In this document: positions 13,819 to 19,925 of the stretch, in pieces
Numbering within the stretch: the first letter of the stretch is position 1
How the letters are laid out: the number at the start of each line of letters is the position of its first letter
Virus record (IMG/VR): IMGVR_UViG_3300032294_000876
Coordinates: 1 to 31,722 of that record
Length of the DNA: 31,722 nt
Reading direction: 5' to 3' (one strand)
DNA from: a virus
Notes under the pieces: generated by a model
The model's input: the letters and a program-made list of their open reading frames with translations, nothing else
Told to the model about the DNA's origin: nothing
Databases searched by the model: none
Position numbers and translations under genes: made by a program

Positions 13819-13869
13819 TTGTTGCTCCCTTTGTTAGTAGTATTTGCAACATCTCTGCTGCATAATATA

Positions 13870-13899
13870 AGTATACCATGACCATTTGTACAATGTCAA
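13870..13899 (-). promoter_or_regulatory. Strong promoter of the zinc-ribbon/HNH operon
   Basis: Minus-strand TTGACA and TATACT separated by 18 nt, with an extended -10 (TGG just before TATACT). The same -10 context and 18-nt spacing recur at 16295-16324. Confidence 0.85.
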
Positions 13900-13935
13900 A
13901 GAAATAGCCCTTTTTAGGATATTGTTACCAAATCG

Positions 13936-15003
13936 TTATAATTGGTACCAACCTTTGTCCCATAGCGTTAATAGCCTATTAAAATATCTATCGTATTTAT
14001 ATCTAATCATATCAGTAGAGTATTTTGCATATGTGTCTGTGGCTATCTTTCTATAGTCCAGGCTCTTTACCTGTTCCGTCGCTTTTACGAACTCAGCCAG
14101 AGTATTGCATCTAAAGCCATTGAAGCCGTTCTGGACGGTTTCTGTAAATATGCCTAAGTCCGTCGTAATAACGGGCGTACCTGTCGCCATAGCCTGTATG
14201 TGGCTGTTACAGAAGGGTTCATGATAAAGGGTAGGTGAAAAGGCTGCAATTGCTCCTCCAAGGAGTTTTGCTCTATCTTCTGCTGCTACCTCTCCTATGT
14301 ATTCACCGTAAGACGGTATATATGAGCCTGATCCAGCCATGATTAGCCTTACTCCTGCTCTTTCACATGCCTGACTTGCAATGTCCACACCTTTACGCTG
14401 AGTCATTCTGCCAAAGTATAAGTAATAATCTTCTTTTTCTAACTGCCAAGGAAACTCGTCTTTATTGTAATATCCATTAACAACGCCATCATAGAAATTT
14501 ATATCTATGTCTGCTGCATTTCTATGCTGAGCATAAACTGCTGATCTCCAGGTATTGGATTCAAATACTCTGTACTTAGCAAAAGTACCTGAATAACCTA
14601 TGCCCCACTCTACTGACATATGGTCAGGAAAGGCATCTGCTACAGGCTTTTGTGCAAGACCACCAATTAGACAAATGAAGTCTTTTTGTTGAATGTGTCT
14701 TGCAATGACATTGATTGCATTGCGATTAAACTCTTTCCAATGTGGAAGGGTATTATCAAAAGATGCTGATGTGTAGTGATTATTACCTACAGCAGCAAGT
14801 CTCAAGTCTTCAGAAAGGCACGGAATAAAGTCAGTAACATTTGCATCTGTTCTATTACCAGAAGCATATAGATATACCTCATGACCCAAAGAGGTCATCA
14901 TATTACAAAAGCCAATAACCTTATCTGTATAAGCACAACTTACGAACTCTTTAGTTGCAAGTGTGTGGGGCAATGCGACTACATGAAAACGCATTTTTTC
15001 CAT
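13936..15003 (-). CDS. GT4-family glycosyltransferase
   Basis: A GT-B fold transferase of 355 residues that would transfer a sugar from an activated donor to a phage or host acceptor. The C-terminal Rossmann half shows YYLYFGRMTQRKGVDIASQA, GVRLIMAGSG and the donor-site segment LYHEPFCNSHIQAMATGTPVI. In this family the last segment normally has two Glu residues separated by seven positions; here the second is Gln. The N-terminal half (SLGHEVYLYASG) is the acceptor domain. It starts in a TAATG overlap with the endonuclease VII gene. It is far from the modification cassette at 18-21 kb and could act on the host surface, phage DNA or virions. Confidence 0.87.
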   Translation of the reverse strand: MEKMRFHVVALPHTLATKEFVSCAYTDKVIGFCNMMTSLGHEVYLYASGNRTDANVTDFIPCLSEDLRLAAVGNNHYTSASFDNTLPHWKEFNRNAINVIARHIQQKDFICLIGGLAQKPVADAFPDHMSVEWGIGYSGTFAKYRVFESNTWRSAVYAQHRNAADIDINFYDGVVNGYYNKDEFPWQLEKEDYYLYFGRMTQRKGVDIASQACERAGVRLIMAGSGSYIPSYGEYIGEVAAEDRAKLLGGAIAAFSPTLYHEPFCNSHIQAMATGTPVITTDLGIFTETVQNGFNGFRCNTLAEFVKATEQVKSLDYRKIATDTYAKYSTDMIRYKYDRYFNRLLTLWDKGWYQL

Positions 15004-15425
15004 TAAATTCCTCTTTCATCTAAATATGTTCTTGCTCTACTCATCCAGTCAGAATCTCTGGCCTCAATAATACCTAAAGCAGTGTTGCAATGAAAACATA
15101 ATACTCCTCTTGCTTTTCCAGTCTCATGATTATGATCAGCAAAGAATCTATTCCATCTACCACCAGGCTTATCTGATCCACACAAAGCACAGACATTTCC
15201 TTGAGACTCAAGCATTTCATCAAATAGTTCTGATGTAAATCCAATCTCTTTTAGTTTGGCTTCTCTCCACTTAGGTCTATAGTTATGAATGTTTTCTTTT
15301 TTATGTTTCTTAGTTCTTGCTATAGAACATTTTTTACAATTATGCTGAAGTCCATCAACAGATTTTGTTTGTTTATGAAAACTTGTTGTTGGCAAATATT
15401 CTTTGCAAGTACCACAGATCTTCAC
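15003..15425 (-). CDS. Recombination endonuclease VII-like nuclease
   Basis: A 140-residue protein. An N-terminal zinc knuckle (CGTC, CKKC; about 4-34) and a basic linker precede the endonuclease VII core: CALCGSD near 80, FADHNHETGKARGVLCFHCNTALG near 95-118. T4 endonuclease VII cuts Holliday junctions and branched DNA before packaging; free-standing members are also thought to be homing nucleases. The start is GTG, overlapping the previous stop as GTGA. Confidence 0.9.
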   Translation of the reverse strand: MKICGTCKEYLPTTSFHKQTKSVDGLQHNCKKCSIARTKKHKKENIHNYRPKWREAKLKEIGFTSELFDEMLESQGNVCALCGSDKPGGRWNRFFADHNHETGKARGVLCFHCNTALGIIEARDSDWMSRARTYLDERGI

Positions 15426-15583
15426 TTACAGCAGCCATCCTCTGTTTGCTGTTTCATTTCTTTAATAATTGCATCAAGTCTATCAATAGCAGCATTTAGT
15501 GTATCTATAGATTCTTGCACTGTATGTCTTGGAGTATATTCTCCTCGCATAAATTCTTCAGTCATATATACTGGTCCTCCCAT
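15422..15583 (-). CDS. Small coiled-coil-like protein, 53 aa
   Basis: Begins MGGPVYMTEE with a GGAG site seven bases upstream. The C-terminal half (ESIDTLNAAIDRLDAIIKEMKQQ) has a heptad-like pattern and ends in GCCK. It overlaps the endonuclease VII start as GTGA and lies one base after the preceding stop. Function unknown. Confidence 0.68.
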   Translation of the reverse strand: MGGPVYMTEEFMRGEYTPRHTVQESIDTLNAAIDRLDAIIKEMKQQTEDGCCK

Positions 15584-15584
15584 T

Positions 15585-15815
15585 TCATTTCTCCATTTTC
15601 TTGTTTCTTACCATAGCAATTGTAGCAGATGGAATCGTTGGAAGATCTTTACCTTTGTTCCTTTTTTGCCAGGAAGCAATATAGGTATCAAGATAATCGT
15701 CTATTCTTTGTATAACTTCCGCATCTTCCATAACCATCAAATCTTCCATTTTGTTCTTGCGATAGAAGTGACTAATAATTGCTGGCTCATAGTTTTTCAT
15801 TTTTGTTACTTTCAT
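15585..15815 (-). CDS. Hypothetical charged protein, 76 aa
   Basis: Lys/Glu-rich helical protein with AEVIQRIDDYLDTYIASWQKRNKG in the middle. The start is uncertain: an in-frame ATG five codons later (MKNYEP) is equally possible. It overlaps the small membrane ORF upstream by up to 29 nt. No family recognised. Confidence 0.65.
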   Translation of the reverse strand: MKVTKMKNYEPAIISHFYRKNKMEDLMVMEDAEVIQRIDDYLDTYIASWQKRNKGKDLPTIPSATIAMVRNKKMEK

Positions 15816-15915
15816 AAAGATATACTAACCAGCCAATGGATAGCCCAATGACTAGATTTCCTGTTATTAGATTTACAACACCTGCAGCAAATATGGCTTT
15901 AAATATATTATCCAA
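15787..15915 (-). CDS. Putative small membrane protein with TTG start, 42 aa
   Basis: A TTG start preceded by GAGG at nine bases opens an ORF with one clear membrane span (VVNLITGNLVIGLSIGWLVYLY, about residues 13-34). It has a charged C-terminus and overlaps the genes on both sides. The hydrophobic pattern and the ribosome site support it; the rare start and overlaps argue for caution. Confidence 0.5.
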   Translation of the reverse strand: MDNIFKAIFAAGVVNLITGNLVIGLSIGWLVYLYESNKNEKL

Positions 15916-16135
15916 TTTTTCTTACCTCAACTGGAAATACATATTGTGATTGTTCTACTCTTCGTTTTGGCATTTTCTTTCTAATACCCAAAAAGTTACA
16001 CATCTCAGGTTGATGCATTGATTCTTTTGTTTTCTTATTCCACAGGATTAATTCTCCTGTAACCATAGACCTATTACAAACATTACAGGTCTTCTTATAT
16101 TTATTGATTATAGTTAACCAATCATTATCTAACAT
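15908..16135 (-). CDS. Zinc-binding small protein, 75 aa
   Basis: First gene behind the promoter at 16295-16324. I use the ATG of MLDNDWLTI; a longer reading from 16198 adds residues with no ribosome site. CNVC near 17-20 plus His/Cys in HQPEMC near 42-47 suggest one zinc site, followed by a basic tail (KKMPKRRVEQ). A long leader of about 150 nt precedes it, suggesting regulated translation. Function unknown. Confidence 0.65.
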   Translation of the reverse strand: MLDNDWLTIINKYKKTCNVCNRSMVTGELILWNKKTKESMHQPEMCNFLGIRKKMPKRRVEQSQYVFPVEVRKIG

Positions 16136-16294
16136 ATTTATCCCATTTCTCTTATATAGTATATAGAAGATATACAGTACCATGATTTCCCTAAGCAACC
16201 GTAACCACTATTTTAATTAAAAAATAGTAGAAACAATTGTTTAGAGAAAATTATTTCCCACTGGAGAGGTACCGTAAAACTTCGCAGTGGATTC
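16136..16294 (-). promoter_or_regulatory. Long structured leader with palindromes
   Basis: No gene is supported here. Reading along the minus transcript it has a hairpin TCCACTG/CAGTGGG (about 16258-16292), a perfect 12-base palindrome AAACAATTGTTT (16231-16242) and an AT-only stem ACTATTTT/AAAATAGT with a 6-base loop (16207-16228). These may be operators or leader RNA structure controlling the downstream genes. Confidence 0.45.
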
Positions 16295-16324
16295 AGTATA
16301 CCAGCATGTTTTACAAAAAGTCAA
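16295..16324 (-). promoter_or_regulatory. Strong promoter of the endonuclease VII/GT4 operon
   Basis: Minus-strand TTGACT and TATACT separated by 18 nt, with extended -10 TGG. It begins nine bases past the T-run of the terminator, so transcription is stopped and restarted within 10 bp. Confidence 0.82.
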
Positions 16325-16332
16325 ATGGGTAC

Positions 16333-16378
16333 AAAAAAAGGCCCAATGCGGAGAACGGGAGCAATACGCACTGGGACC
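16333..16378 (-). terminator. Strong rho-independent terminator
   Basis: Minus-strand stem GGTCCCAGTGCG/CGCATTGGGCC (one bulged T, one G-T pair) with a 16-nt loop, followed directly by TTTTTTT. The strongest intrinsic terminator in the window. It ends the lysin operon and the small RNA unit. Confidence 0.9.
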
Positions 16379-16418
16379 TTATTTGTTCTATGGATTACTT
16401 GGAGGTGATCAACATAGA
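16333..16418 (-). ncRNA. Putative about 85-nt small RNA displaying an anti-Shine-Dalgarno loop
   Basis: A promoter (16424-16453) and a terminator (16333-16378) enclose a short transcript with no credible gene. Its 5' part can fold into a 7-bp stem TTCTATG/CATAGAA (16413-16419 with 16386-16392; five pairs if transcription starts at 16417) that presents a 20-nt loop containing GATCACCTCC at 16401-16410. That decamer equals the 3' end of bacterial 16S rRNA, including the anti-SD core CCUCC. The second hairpin is the terminator. The layout, C-rich loop plus terminator hairpin, is that of an antisense small RNA pairing with ribosome-binding sites. Alternative: the ATG at 16415 starts a leaderless six-codon peptide (MLITSK). 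Confidence 0.55.
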
Positions 16419-16423
16419 ATACT

Positions 16424-16453
16424 ATTGTAGCAGGGGTTATAACTTATTGTCAA
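16424..16453 (-). promoter_or_regulatory. Promoter of the small RNA
   Basis: Minus-strand perfect TTGACA and TACAAT separated by 18 nt, with extended -10 TGC. The -35 overlaps the stop codon of the 32-aa ORF. The predicted start is near 16417, about 40 nt before the terminator stem. Confidence 0.8.
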
Positions 16454-16548
16454 ACAAGCGTGACTTTAACAGGAATTCCATCTGGACCAGGAACTTCCCA
16501 TTCAATAAACTCTACTGAGTCATCTAATTCTTCTGTATGATCTGTCAT
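16450..16548 (-). CDS. Small acidic protein, 32 aa
   Basis: AAGGAG five bases before the ATG gives MTDHTEELDD followed by VEFIEWEVPGPDGIPVKVTLV. The ribosome site is among the best here and the pattern looks like a small beta protein. Last gene of the lysin operon. Function unknown. Confidence 0.62.
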   Translation of the reverse strand: MTDHTEELDDSVEFIEWEVPGPDGIPVKVTLV

Positions 16549-16557
16549 GATTTCTCC

Positions 16558-16665
16558 TTAGTATACTTTCTTAACGATTAGGTTTCCGTCTTTGTCTTCT
16601 GTAAGAACTTCAACGAAACCTAATTCTTGTATAACTTGTTCTGGTGTTGAATTTATTTCTTTCAT
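16558..16665 (-). CDS. Small protein, 35 aa
   Basis: Starts MKEINSTPEQ one base after the lysin stop with AGGTGG upstream. The sequence ends DKDGNLIVKKVY, a beta-hairpin pattern. A longer in-frame reading to 16749 overlaps the lysin domain and is rejected. Function unknown. Confidence 0.6.
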   Translation of the reverse strand: MKEINSTPEQVIQELGFVEVLTEDKDGNLIVKKVY

Positions 16666-16666
16666 T

Positions 16667-17086
16667 CTAGTACCACCTGTTCTTTTGAAAATGCTTCCAG
16701 GCTCCGCATGGAGTGGAATGCCTTCTTGAAATATAAGACAGCGTAGCAACCAATTGGGCTACTGCACTATCTGACTTCTTCATGCCAAGACTGCTTACTG
16801 TGCTGTCTAGCATCTGGCCTATTCCACTGGCCGTAGAAGTAGGGTTCTGAGCCTCTGGTTTCCAGGCTGACTCTTTCCCTATTAACTTGGTCAAACATAA
16901 AAACTGCTTGGGATCAAGCAATTCCTTTGCTATTTCTTTTGCAGATACCTGCTCTAGGATTGGCCTTGGCTCATATACTATCGTAGGTTCTGGTTTTGCT
17001 GTGTCTGTTGTAATGCTTGTTTGTAAAAATACTGCCAGTAAAGAGACTATTACGACTCTTGACCATAGATTTTTGTTTCTGTTAAT
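16667..17086 (-). CDS. Lysozyme-like lytic transglycosylase (endolysin), 5' end uncertain
   Basis: Cell-wall lysin. The conserved core runs LTKLIGKESAWKPEAQNPTSTASGIGQ, with the catalytic Glu in KES (residue 72 in this numbering), and ends TPCGAWKHFQKNRWY, the usual end of small phage transglycosylases. Upstream in frame lies a membrane anchor or signal (VVIVSLLAVFLQTSI, about 11-25) and a Pro-rich linker. No ATG, GTG or TTG opens this frame before the hydrophobic segment. The only start with a ribosome site (AAGGAG, about six bases) is ATT at 17086. A TTG at 16921 would remove the anchor. Alternatively translation begins at the ATG at 17130 and the gene carries a 1-nt deletion or frameshift in a G run (17114-17117). 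Confidence 0.75.
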   Translation of the reverse strand: MNRNKNLWSRVVIVSLLAVFLQTSITTDTAKPEPTIVYEPRPILEQVSAKEIAKELLDPKQFLCLTKLIGKESAWKPEAQNPTSTASGIGQMLDSTVSSLGMKKSDSAVAQLVATLSYISRRHSTPCGAWKHFQKNRWY

Positions 17087-17130
17087 AAATCTCTCCTTTG
17101 GTTGGTTAAACTGCCCCTACCATCGTCCAT
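17050..17130 (-). other. Short ORF with perfect ribosome site overlapping the lysin start
   Basis: AGGAGGT precedes an ATG that opens 26 codons (MDDGRGSLTNQ, ending GQES). This is the best Shine-Dalgarno of the operon, yet the peptide lacks recognisable features and overlaps the lysin frame. One extra G in the GGGG run would fuse its first six codons in frame with the lysin. It may be the original start of the lysin, or a coupling leader for the ATT start. Confidence 0.5.
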
Positions 17131-17141
17131 AGATTTACCTC

Positions 17142-17282
17142 CTATAGTTCGTTTCTTTCAATTAAATCACAAATACGCTCAATGGTCCAGGAATCTAGAC
17201 CATCTAACTCAGATAACCTCTCAACCAATTCTTCCTTGGCAAAGATATATCCGTCTGTGAAGCCTTCTTTGTACTCTGACAT
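17142..17282 (-). CDS. Small phage protein, 46 aa
   Basis: Starts MSEYKEGFTDGY and continues as an amphipathic helix (AKEELVERLSELDGLDSWTIERICDLIE). Small proteins of this type occur in several actinophage genomes without known role. A TAAACT (TANNNT-type -10) ends six bases before the ATG, so the message may be leaderless. First gene of the lysin operon, divergent from the plus-strand gene. Confidence 0.7.
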   Translation of the reverse strand: MSEYKEGFTDGYIFAKEELVERLSELDGLDSWTIERICDLIERNEL

Positions 17283-17338
17283 GACTCTAGTTTACACCAT
17301 TCTTGACAATTATGACCTGCATCGTATAGACTTTAAAT
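17283..17338. promoter_or_regulatory. Divergent promoter region, possibly leaderless in both directions
   Basis: Plus strand: TTGACA (17303-17308), 16 nt, TATAGA (17325-17330), then 8 nt to the ATG at 17339, so the start point should lie within two bases of the ATG. Minus strand: TAAACT ending six bases before the ATG at 17282, with no clear -35. Leaderless messages are common in actinobacteria. Confidence 0.68.
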
Positions 17339-17554
17339 ATGAAACTAATGAATCACTTTAATCGCTATACAGGAGAACAACTAGAAAACTCTACTCAGAT
17401 CTGCTCTGCTTGCCATTGTAATTTTTCTAGCACTAAGGCTGGTGACAAACACCGTATTGGTACCTTTGGAAAAGACCGTCGCTGTGCTGTGCCAGAAGAG
17501 ATTGGCTTAGTCAAGAATATTAACCCTTATGGAGCCATTGTCTATAGTCTCTAG
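17339..17554 (+). CDS. Cys/His zinc-finger protein, the only plus-strand gene
   Basis: A 71-residue protein with CSACHCNF near 22-29, then HRIGTFGKDRRC near 38-49 and PEEIGL. The Cys/His spacing can bind one zinc. Proteins of this type (zinc knuckle, then HR-G, RRC, P-E-E-x-GL) are common in actinophage genomes, but their function is unknown. It has no ribosome site and sits directly behind a good promoter, consistent with leaderless translation. Its opposite orientation to all other genes suggests separate, probably early or constitutive, expression. I see no clear terminator of its own on this strand. Confidence 0.82.
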   Translation: MKLMNHFNRYTGEQLENSTQICSACHCNFSSTKAGDKHRIGTFGKDRRCAVPEEIGLVKNINPYGAIVYSL

Positions 17555-17670
17555 AATGGGTCAAATCACCTGCTTCTCACGCTCAACTGACAGGCGATCC
17601 ATACCCAAGTGACCAACTATACCTAAAAGTGGCTTAAAACGGCTGCTAGGCACCTAAAACAGGCACTCTA

Positions 17671-17705
17671 GAGAAAAGGAAAAGAGCCCAGGTTTCCCCA
17701 GGCCC
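17671..17705 (-). terminator. Terminator of the tail/modification/holin block
   Basis: Minus-strand stem GGGCCTGGG/CCTGGGCTC (nine pairs, three of them G-U) with a GAAA tetraloop, followed by TTTTCCTTTTCTC. It ends the long transcript from the right. The rest of 17555-17670 holds nothing I can identify. Confidence 0.82.
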
Positions 17706-17778
17706 TTCCTATTTAGATTAATTCACAGGTGATATAAGTGTGGTGTGCTGTGATTAGTCCAATGCTTATATTGTACTC

Positions 17779-17997
17779 TTATTTCTTTGTTATGCCAAAT
17801 TCTTTTTCGTTTGGCTGTAAGGCTTTTAGTAGTGGTGCTGCGATACCTGCCAAAAATGCATTTAGTAGTACCTTTGGATCTGTAATGCCAGAAATGTAGA
17901 GGGCTAGAACTGCTGCTGCAGATGCTCTTAACCATGATTGGGCTACGGCTAGTGCTTGATCCTTTGTTGACTTTGGTGCTGGTTTCTTTGGGGCCAT
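17779..17997 (-). CDS. Holin-like membrane protein, 72 aa
   Basis: Lys/Pro-rich N-terminus (MAPKKPAPKSTKDQ), then two hydrophobic segments (about 22-38 and 45-60) joined by a short turn with SGITDP, and a charged C-terminus. Size, topology and the position at the end of the tail block near the lysin point to a holin. AAGGAG precedes the ATG. It follows a second membrane protein by two bases. Confidence 0.7.
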   Translation of the reverse strand: MAPKKPAPKSTKDQALAVAQSWLRASAAAVLALYISGITDPKVLLNAFLAGIAAPLLKALQPNEKEFGITKK

Positions 17998-17999
17998 GA

Positions 18000-18230
18000 T
18001 TACTCCTTTGGTTTTGCTTTTCTTTTAGGTCTTACATTCTCAGTCATGAGAATTATCATTATCTGCTCAACCTTATCCTCTAGTCTGTTGACCTGATCTT
18101 TTAGGCTTGAGCCAGAATTAGGCTTAAGTTCTGATAGGTAGTGTTTTACCATCCAGCGAACTGCTGTAGCCAATCCACCTGCTAATGTAAAGATGGCTAC
18201 AAAAAACGCAGCCCAGTCTTGTGGTGTCAC
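18000..18230 (-). CDS. Membrane protein with coiled coil, holin-associated
   Basis: A 76-residue protein with one transmembrane helix (WAAFFVAIFTLAGGLATAV, about 6-24), then a coiled coil (LKDQVNRLEDKVEQIMIILM) and a Lys/Arg-rich end. This matches the single-span membrane proteins found beside holins in actinophage lysis cassettes. The GTG start overlaps the epimerase stop as GTGA and has a strong AAGGAG site. Confidence 0.7.
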   Translation of the reverse strand: MTPQDWAAFFVAIFTLAGGLATAVRWMVKHYLSELKPNSGSSLKDQVNRLEDKVEQIMIILMTENVRPKRKAKPKE

Positions 18231-19021
18231 TTGCTTCTCCTTATTTCAGACTGAATAGCCTGTTTGAATGTATATGCTGGTTCCCAACCAAAGATATGTC
18301 TATTATCTAAGGTAGGGATAGTGGACACATCTTCTGTGCCCAATACTGTATATTCTATATGATGGTTATTTGCTTCGTATTCTGCTATTACATCAAGTAA
18401 TGTTCTTGATTCTCCTGTAAAAATGTCTGTTGTAAATGACTTGCCTTTTTGTAGATATTCCATGGCCATAACATTTGCCCTTGCTATATCTAAGACATGT
18501 ACATAGTCTCTTGTTGATGTGGTGCTATTTATAAATATTTCTGGCTGCCGTCTGATTATTTCAAATAGATTTGTTGAGCCAATATCTTGAACTGTGTCTG
18601 TTTTGCCCACAATATTAAAGTACCTTAAAACGGCCACTGAAGGGCAAATGAGGCCTAATAGTTTCTCTTCCACTATCTTTGCCCTGGCATAGGCTGAACG
18701 AGGCTCATACACGCTTGCGGAGGAGGCGAAAACGACTGGTGTAGACGACACCTTAGAAACAATAGCAGTAGAAAAGGTGGAAAGTATATTATTTAGGTAA
18801 TAAGCCCATGGCTTCTTCTTAGATTCTGGAATAGACTTCTTGGCTGATAGGTGAATTATGGCTATTGGATCTTGTCCAAACAAATAACTAATTAGATAGA
18901 TAGTGTTTCTGCCTATCTTCTTGTCTATCTCAATTACTTCGTACCCTGAATCTTCAAGGAGTTCTCTTGTTGCCGTTCCTACATATCCACGAGATCCTGT
19001 TAGTACTACTTTAGAACTCAT
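18227..19021 (-). CDS. NAD-dependent sugar epimerase/dehydratase (SDR, GalE-like)
   Basis: Converts a nucleotide sugar, probably by C4 epimerisation, to supply a donor. The Rossmann motif TGSRGYVG lies at 8-15, Ser-rich SSASVY near 100-105 and catalytic YARAK (Tyr111, Lys115) follow, and DYVHVLDIARANVMAM is the usual sugar-binding helix. At 264 residues it is shorter than typical GalE (about 330), with compacted loops. The ATG lies inside the last codons of the GT60 gene (11-nt overlap), so the two are coupled. It may provide UDP-GalNAc or UDP-Gal for the neighbouring transferase (inference). Confidence 0.88.
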   Translation of the reverse strand: MSSKVVLTGSRGYVGTATRELLEDSGYEVIEIDKKIGRNTIYLISYLFGQDPIAIIHLSAKKSIPESKKKPWAYYLNNILSTFSTAIVSKVSSTPVVFASSASVYEPRSAYARAKIVEEKLLGLICPSVAVLRYFNIVGKTDTVQDIGSTNLFEIIRRQPEIFINSTTSTRDYVHVLDIARANVMAMEYLQKGKSFTTDIFTGESRTLLDVIAEYEANNHHIEYTVLGTEDVSTIPTLDNRHIFGWEPAYTFKQAIQSEIRRSK

Positions 19022-19925
19022 AATAATTATCCAAAATCTCTCCATTAACAAAGTCTAGGCCACAGAACTCTCCGTATTGGGCTAATGTTCTTTCTGTTCC
19101 AAGTCTGACTTCTCCAACTAATCCATCACCAGTTAGTACAAGTTTTATCTCATTATGTGAGACTTTACCTAACTCGCTTGTTTGCTGAGGCCAATCTCCA
19201 TAAACGGTTCTTCTTTTGTTCTTTCCTTCTGAGCCATAATACAGGTGATACATAAACATCTTGCTTGGCACAAACAAGTCATACCCATTAGTGTATGCTC
19301 TTGCTGCCATAAATATTTCTTCACCATCAGCAAAGATTAATTGGTTGGGCTTTAGGAATTCGCCTTCTGTAAAGATAGATCCACCAGATACAGATATAGA
19401 AAATATATTGCCTTCTGGATTTACTACAGTTCCTTGCATTGGAGTTCTGCCATCTTTAAATCTTGCTTTGTCTTTCCAATAGAACTGCGTAACAACTTCT
19501 TCATGCTGATTTACTTTTTCTTCATCGCCCTCATACCAAAATGGTTTTGGATATTGGCTTATTAGTGGCTTCTTAAACCCGTTTGCTTTATGTGTGTTTA
19601 TTTCATTAATGAGGAATGTATCCCAGTTCTGATCAAACCTGCTGTGAGCATCTATTTGGAAATAGTAATCTTCGCCATAATAAAAGTTATGAGCCAAAGA
19701 CCTTCCAAGACCCATGCCAAGATTATCTGGTGCTTTGCTTTCAACTAACTTAACATTAGGAATGCTTCTTACTGGCTCAATCCAGGAATTGTCTTCATAG
19801 AAGATTGAGTGGACACCAAAGATTAACTCTGTTTCTCCTGATGACTTTGCTATTGCATCTCTTATAGTTTTCTCAAGTTCATAATCATGATATGAGGTTA
19901 TTTGTATAAAGATGCTCTTCTTCAT
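19011..19925 (-). CDS. GT60-type glycosyltransferase (Skp1 hydroxyproline GlcNAc-transferase family)
   Basis: A GT-A fold transferase of 304 residues. Family signatures include IFIQITSYHDYELEKTI at the N-terminus, the metal-binding DxH motif in YYFQIDAHSRF (near residue 93), and GEEIFMAARAYTNGYDLFVPS with YHLYYG near 205-235. The eukaryotic founding member adds GlcNAc to a hydroxyproline of Skp1 after a prolyl 4-hydroxylase has acted. Here a 2OG oxygenase of the prolyl hydroxylase type lies two genes upstream and an epimerase overlaps downstream. The acceptor is unknown; the Pro-Thr repeat protein and the collagen-like fibre are candidates. TAATG coupling to the radical SAM gene. Confidence 0.82.
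   Translation of the reverse strand: MKKSIFIQITSYHDYELEKTIRDAIAKSSGETELIFGVHSIFYEDNSWIEPVRSIPNVKLVESKAPDNLGMGLGRSLAHNFYYGEDYYFQIDAHSRFDQNWDTFLINEINTHKANGFKKPLISQYPKPFWYEGDEEKVNQHEEVVTQFYWKDKARFKDGRTPMQGTVVNPEGNIFSISVSGGSIFTEGEFLKPNQLIFADGEEIFMAARAYTNGYDLFVPSKMFMYHLYYGSEGKNKRRTVYGDWPQQTSELGKVSHNEIKLVLTGDGLVGEVRLGTERTLAQYGEFCGLDFVNGEILDNYYEF

Noticed and set aside
16401-16410. Remnant of a 16S rRNA gene, suggested by the GATCACCTCC match
   Set aside because: The match stops after 10 bases on both sides, with no flanking rRNA sequence; treated as an RNA loop motif instead.
16237-16518. Plus-strand 93-aa ORF across the intergenic region
   Set aside because: It crosses a promoter, a terminator stem and the small RNA unit and has no coding character.
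16558-16749. 63-aa reading of the small gene after the lysin
   Set aside because: Its first 28 codons overlap the conserved end of the lysin; the ATG at 16665 with AGGTGG fits better.
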